A DNA stretch of 37,040 nt from Fusibacillus kribbianus (GTDB taxonomy: Bacteria > Bacillota > Clostridia > Lachnospirales > Lachnospiraceae), in contig NZ_JASGBQ010000029.1 in assembly GCF_030053595.1 (NCBI RefSeq), forward strand, positions 1 through 37,040. The letters run 5' to 3'. Positions 33,636 through 37,040 of this stretch are shown piece by piece. Each line of letters opens with the position of its first letter. Position 1 is the stretch's first letter. The notes under the pieces are model-generated. The model had not been told where the DNA came from. It saw only the letters and a program-made list of their open reading frames with translations, and did no database searches. A program made the position numbers and the translations under genes.

Positions 33636-33649
33636 AAGTTTAACCAATA

Positions 33650-33659
33650 AATTAATTAA
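33650..33659. promoter_or_regulatory. Second candidate ROK operator
   Basis: AATTAATTAA lies just after the predicted start of the ROK transcript and shares its core with the site at 33519-33530, fitting autoregulation. Confidence 0.4.
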
Positions 33660-33677
33660 AACAGAATGGAGAATTTT

Positions 33678-34886
33678 ATGCCTCACGGATATAACAGTAG
33701 TACTATTCAGAGAATTAATTTAAAACTAATCTTTAATCTAATTCGCAAGCACCAGGCATGTACTCGTGTAGAACTCGCCAAAAAAACAGGTCTCAGCGCA
33801 GCCACAGTTTCTAATATCGTTAATAGCCTCATCAATATCGGTCTTTTATATGAATATCCATTGGCAACCAATGGTGTCGGACGCCGCTCGATCGGCCTGA
33901 AGATCAACTATGACCGCTTTCATGCAATTCATCTTCGTATAACCAGCTCCAATATCTTTCTTGGGCGATATAATCTGGAGGGACAGCAAAAAAACTACAC
34001 TACCATACCCTATACCAATGACACTGACCGTAGAAAACTTTTAGAAAACATTAAATCCCTGATTCGACAGGAACAGTTATCTCCCCTTGCACCTCCTATT
34101 CTTGGTATCGGGATTTCTCTGCCTGGCCCTTACGACAATAGCAACTATCTTGGTTTAATTGGTGAACTGGTTAATTGGGGAGACATTGACATTTGCAAAG
34201 AAATTTACAATGAATTTCAGATTCCTGTCTATGCTGAAAATGATGCCAACATCGGCGCATTATGCGAATGGTGGAAAGACAGCAGTATTACAGACTATGA
34301 TACCCTCGTCTACATCACCCTGGCAGAAGGTACAGGCGCTGGTATTGTTTCATCGGGAATGCTTCTCCGTGGCATTCAAGGTGTCGCTGGAGAAATCGGT
34401 CATATGTCTGTTAATCCAGACGGACCTTTATGCAAATGTGGCAATCGCGGTTGCCTGGAACTCTATACTTCCACTGCCGCACTTGTAAAAAATGCGCAAA
34501 AACTTGCTTCCTCAGCCACTTCCTCATCGCTCTCTGATAATTGTACGAAAAAAGAATTTTTTCAGGCTCTCCTTCAGAATGATCCTGTTGCTACTGAAGT
34601 TTTCCAGACTGCTATGCGTTATTTAGGTACAGGTATCATCAATATCATCTACTTGTATAATCCAAGTATTCTTGTCTTCGGTGACGAAATGGTCTCTAAC
34701 GGTGCGGGCGAACTTCTCCTCCAATCAGTACAAGAATTCGTCAGGGCCCGAGTCAATCCGCAGCTGTTTGAAAACCTTACAATGAAACTCAGCACGTGTA
34801 ACACAGATCCTGCCTTTCTCGGTGCCGGTGTACTGGTATTAAACAATATCAGCGATATTTTATACGATCAGGCTATGTTTTCTTAA
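33678..34886 (+). CDS. ROK-family transcriptional regulator
   Basis: About 402 residues. An N-terminal winged HTH (LIFNLIRKHQACTRVELAKKTGLSAATVSNIVNSLINIGLL) is followed by a ROK sugar-kinase-like domain. That domain has the ROK signature region LRGIQGVAGEIGHMSVNPDGPLCKCGNRGCLELYTS, including the zinc ligands CxCGxxGC. Such proteins (NagC/XylR type) repress sugar genes and release DNA on binding the sugar. The start MPHGYN follows GGAG by 6 bases; ATG at 33666 lacks a site. It diverges from the ABC operon and shares its control region, so it is the likely local repressor. Confidence 0.9.
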   Translation: MPHGYNSSTIQRINLKLIFNLIRKHQACTRVELAKKTGLSAATVSNIVNSLINIGLLYEYPLATNGVGRRSIGLKINYDRFHAIHLRITSSNIFLGRYNLEGQQKNYTTIPYTNDTDRRKLLENIKSLIRQEQLSPLAPPILGIGISLPGPYDNSNYLGLIGELVNWGDIDICKEIYNEFQIPVYAENDANIGALCEWWKDSSITDYDTLVYITLAEGTGAGIVSSGMLLRGIQGVAGEIGHMSVNPDGPLCKCGNRGCLELYTSTAALVKNAQKLASSATSSSLSDNCTKKEFFQALLQNDPVATEVFQTAMRYLGTGIINIIYLYNPSILVFGDEMVSNGAGELLLQSVQEFVRARVNPQLFENLTMKLSTCNTDPAFLGAGVLVLNNISDILYDQAMFS

Positions 34887-34894
34887 AGGAGTAT

Positions 34895-35995
34895 ATGATG
34901 TGTCCAGTTACTCAATCTGTGATCCCCTGGGGAACGTACAAAGAAACACCGGTTTTCTTGTATGAAATTTCTAATCCATCCGGTCTTTCTTTATCTGTTT
35001 GTGAATACGGGGGGATTTTACAATCTCTCCGTTTTTTGGATGCCTTCGGAACGATGCGCGATTTAGTTCTCGGTTATGACAACCTTTTCGACTATCAGAA
35101 CGATAATAACTGCCTGGGAGCTTCCATTGGCCCCATCGCCGATTTAGTTGTTAATGGGCAAACGATCCTGGATAATCGCAAAATTCGTCTGCAACAAAAT
35201 ACCAATGGTCATTGCCTACACAGCGGTCCGGCTGGATTTCATAAAAAACTGTGGCAAGGTACCTCCATTCCCGATGGAGTTTGTCTGAATGCCCTATTTT
35301 CAGAAGAAGAAACCGGGCTTCCAGGGCATTTAGATGCATCTATCACATACCGCATTTTATCTGGCGATTCATTCCAGATTCTTTTTTCCGCTGTCTGTGA
35401 CAAAGAAACAGCACTGAGTTTTACTAATCATAGTTTTTTTCATCTGGCTCCACCCACTTATAATCAGACAGGTATTAAATCTGCACTTTCTTCAATAAAT
35501 GGTCATTTTCTTCAAATCTATTCTGATTATTATGAAAGTCTGGATAAAAACGGACTGCCCTCCGGCAATTATTTTCCTGTCAACGAATCAAGTCTGGATT
35601 TTACTCGTCCTCGTGCGCTTTGCGAAGTCCTTTTTCCTCTTTCTTCGATGCTCTATACATCGGGAGGGATTGACCATTTTTTTCCCATCCCCGGAATCGG
35701 TCTGCGTCCTATGGCTGAATTATCTTCTCCAGACACCGGCCTGCGTCTCACCTGTTTTTCTGATATGCCTGGCCTACTGGTTTATACTGCCAATAATCTC
35801 CCCTCCATAAAAGGTAAACAAAAAATCATATATAACAGGCATACTGCCATATGCCTAGAGCCCCAGGCACCACCTAACGCTGTAAATGTTCCTTCACAAC
35901 GTAATCTTGTTCTTCTTCAGTCAGGGCAGGTCTATCATCGAGAAATCCGGTATGTACTTTCGCGCTTTTCTCCAGATAGAAACACAGAGCTTTAA
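34895..35995 (+). CDS. Aldose 1-epimerase (GalM)-like protein
   Basis: 366 residues. The galactose-mutarotase fold is shown by LSVCEYGGILQSLRF, GASIGPIADLV, the substrate His region HCLHSGPAGFHKKLWQ, SFTNHSFFHLA, and the catalytic-Glu region ICLEPQAPPNAVN. These enzymes interconvert alpha and beta anomers of aldoses. AAAGGAG precedes a doubled ATG; the second (34898) has the better spacing. It starts 9 bases after the ROK stop and should be co-transcribed, helping the use of the imported sugar. Confidence 0.85.
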   Translation: MMCPVTQSVIPWGTYKETPVFLYEISNPSGLSLSVCEYGGILQSLRFLDAFGTMRDLVLGYDNLFDYQNDNNCLGASIGPIADLVVNGQTILDNRKIRLQQNTNGHCLHSGPAGFHKKLWQGTSIPDGVCLNALFSEEETGLPGHLDASITYRILSGDSFQILFSAVCDKETALSFTNHSFFHLAPPTYNQTGIKSALSSINGHFLQIYSDYYESLDKNGLPSGNYFPVNESSLDFTRPRALCEVLFPLSSMLYTSGGIDHFFPIPGIGLRPMAELSSPDTGLRLTCFSDMPGLLVYTANNLPSIKGKQKIIYNRHTAICLEPQAPPNAVNVPSQRNLVLLQSGQVYHREIRYVLSRFSPDRNTEL

Positions 35996-36001
35996 ATTCA
36001 A

Positions 36002-36030
36002 TTGTAATCCGCAGGCGCCTGTGCTATAAT
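36002..36030 (+). promoter_or_regulatory. Promoter of the broken transposase
   Basis: TTGTAA and TATAAT spaced 17 bases apart, 36 bases before the ATG, which also has GGAGG. Expression signals are intact although the gene is not. Confidence 0.65.
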
Positions 36031-36065
36031 TTTTCCATAGAATTCCTCTGCGGAAACGGAGGAAC

Positions 36066-36889
36066 ATGGGTACAAAGAAAACATTGCAGGACCTTACGAT
36101 CAAGGACAATTTCATGTTCGGCGCAGTTATGACACAGGAAGAAAACTGCCGGGATTTTCTGGAAATGGTTCTGGGCTTTCCGATCGAACGAGTAGAAGTT
36201 GTCCGGGAGAAAAGTCTGATGTATCACCCGGAAAACAAGGGTGTGAGATTAGACATATATGCAAAAGATAAAGAAAATAAGCACTATAATGTAGAGATGC
36301 AGCTGGCGGCAAAGCCGGAGCTGGGGAAAAGAGTCCGTTTGTTATACCTTTAAGCAGAACTGTCTGGGAGATGACAACCTGTTTCTGAATGATGGAAGCG
36401 GCAGTATTTTTTTAAGCACCCATGGAAAAAACGAGGATGAGACTCCGACGGCTCTGGTGCAATTCCTGAAATATACCCAAGGGCACCCCCTCAATGCATG
36501 CCCTGCGGGCGGACGCACTTCGTGCGGTAAGGTATGTGAGAGCAGACCTGGCAGCGAGTATGGATGACTATGATGATGAATTTGTGAAGCGTCTTCAGTC
36601 TTCTGTGCGTCATGTCAAAGAAAGCCGGAGAATGGAGGAAAAGTTTATGTTACTGGAAGAGATGCTGAGAGATGAGAGGGCCGAGGGAAAAGCCGAGGGA
36701 AAAGCCGAATCGATACTGGAACTTCTGGAAGATTACGGACCTGTTCCGGAATATCTGAGAGAACGGATCCTCTCAGAAATGAATCTGGACACCTTAAAGA
36801 GATGGCATAAATTATCTGCCAGGATACAGTCCGTGGAAGCGTTTGCACATGAACTGGAAACAGAAGGCAGCCTGGGAATCCGTCTTTAA
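36066..36889 (+). pseudogene. Decayed PD-(D/E)XK nuclease-family (Rpn-type) transposase
   Basis: The 5' frame reads TLQDLTIKDNFMFGAVMTQEENCRDFLEMVLGFPIERVEVV and keeps nuclease motifs in GVRLDIYAKD and HYNVEMQ. It breaks after ELGKRVR, where sequence resumes one frame over as YTFKQNCLGDDNLFLNDGSG...STHGKNEDETPTALVQFLKY. About 45 family residues are missing, so an internal deletion near 36,340 is likely. Homology then breaks again at a 61-base insertion (36475-36535) and resumes as VRADLAASMDDYDDEFVKRLQSS with the usual Glu/Lys/Ala-rich tail. The family is known as recombination-promoting nuclease or putative transposase in gut Clostridia; the missing residues are inferred from the family pattern. 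Confidence 0.85.
36475..36535. repeat. 61-base palindrome-rich insertion inside the transposase relic
   Basis: Inserted between the codons for LKY and VRADL, it contains GGGCA...TGCCC (36481-36503) and CGCAC-TTC-GTGCG (36514-36526) hairpins. The bases TAT occur at both edges. It looks like a REP/MITE-type short mobile sequence; its length is not a multiple of three and shifts the frame. Confidence 0.6.
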
Positions 36890-36894
36890 ATTTA

Positions 36895-37040
36895 ATACTC
36901 TGAGAATATCTACTTTTAGTCAAGACCACCGGCTTAGCCGGTGGCTTGTTCTGCCCCTATAAGGGGCTGTTGCCTGCTTGCGCCCGGAAGGCGCACTGAA
37001 AGTCTGCCAACTGCACCACATTCTCAGCTGCCCTTAAAAG
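36895..37040. mobile_element. Hairpin-rich end resembling an IS200/IS605-family element, runs off window
   Basis: Three hairpins follow each other: CCACCGGC-TTA-GCCGGTGG (36926-36944), GCCCCT-ATA-AGGGGC (36953-36967) and GCGCC/GGCGC (36980-36994), after AGTCAAGA. Subterminal hairpins without inverted terminal repeats are typical of IS200/IS605 ends. No coding part is inside the window, so the assignment is tentative. Confidence 0.45.

Noticed and set aside
1-37040. CRISPR array, tRNA or rRNA genes, known riboswitches
   Set aside because: No regularly spaced direct repeats, cloverleaf, rRNA or recognised riboswitch sequence was found by reading both strands; a covariance-model scan was not possible.

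Overview
The window looks like a genome segment of a gut Clostridia bacterium, most likely Lachnospiraceae. This rests on low-to-medium GC, strong AGGAGG ribosome binding sites, a Tn1549/CTn-type conjugative element, a class B sortase with a PKTG-type substrate, Lachnospiraceae-style sugar ABC and ROK genes, and a PD-(D/E)XK transposase relic. The genus cannot be fixed from sequence alone.

Region 1 (about 1-28,790) is most of an integrative and conjugative element (ICE), with almost every gene on the minus strand, so it is read from right to left. It begins near 28.05 kb with two small Cys-rich proteins, a replisome-organiser-type initiator and a DnaC-like loader (28,054-25,938). The DNA-transfer machine follows: a PcfB-like protein, the VirD4 coupling ATPase, a Maff2 small membrane protein, a VirB6-like channel, PrgI, the VirB4 ATPase and a 3D+NlpC/P60 wall hydrolase (25,317-16,186). 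Then come DUF4315 and DUF4366 proteins, a conserved ICE protein, a 1510-residue thioester/CnaB adhesin and its class B sortase (16,183-9,244). After these are an XRE repressor flanked by three operator-like palindromes, a Spo0A-C-like protein, a UPF0316-like membrane protein, topoisomerase III, a DUF5688 protein, small ICE proteins, an ArdC-like zinc protein, TTRAP and a YodL-domain protein (9,112-1,591). A strong terminator closes the operon. No relaxase or integrase is visible, so the ICE probably continues past position 1. Beyond the terminator sits an AT-richer, unrecognised cargo gene (119-1321) with its own promoter and attenuator-like leader, followed by the first six codons of another gene.

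Region 2 (28,055-28,950) holds no secure gene. It contains a 23-nt-arm inverted repeat upstream of the replication genes, an AT-rich run with repeated TTGAAA, a GC-rich stretch open on both strands, and the terminator of the next operon. The ICE end and its oriT or replication origin may lie here.

Region 3 (28,951-35,995) appears chromosomal. A ROK regulator and an aldose-1-epimerase-like gene run forward. Diverging from them is a minus-strand operon: an RbsA-type ATPase, an RbsC-type permease, a lipoprotein sugar-binding protein and a divergent NagB-like enzyme. The shared intergenic region carries a TTGACA-17-TATTAA promoter overlapped by TTAATTAATTAA, with a similar site just downstream of the ROK promoter. 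This suggests one sugar-responsive regulator controls both sides.

Region 4 (36,002-37,040) is a decayed PD-(D/E)XK nuclease-family transposase. It has an out-of-frame internal deletion and a 61-nt palindromic insertion. It is followed by a hairpin-rich sequence resembling an IS200/IS605 end that runs off the window.
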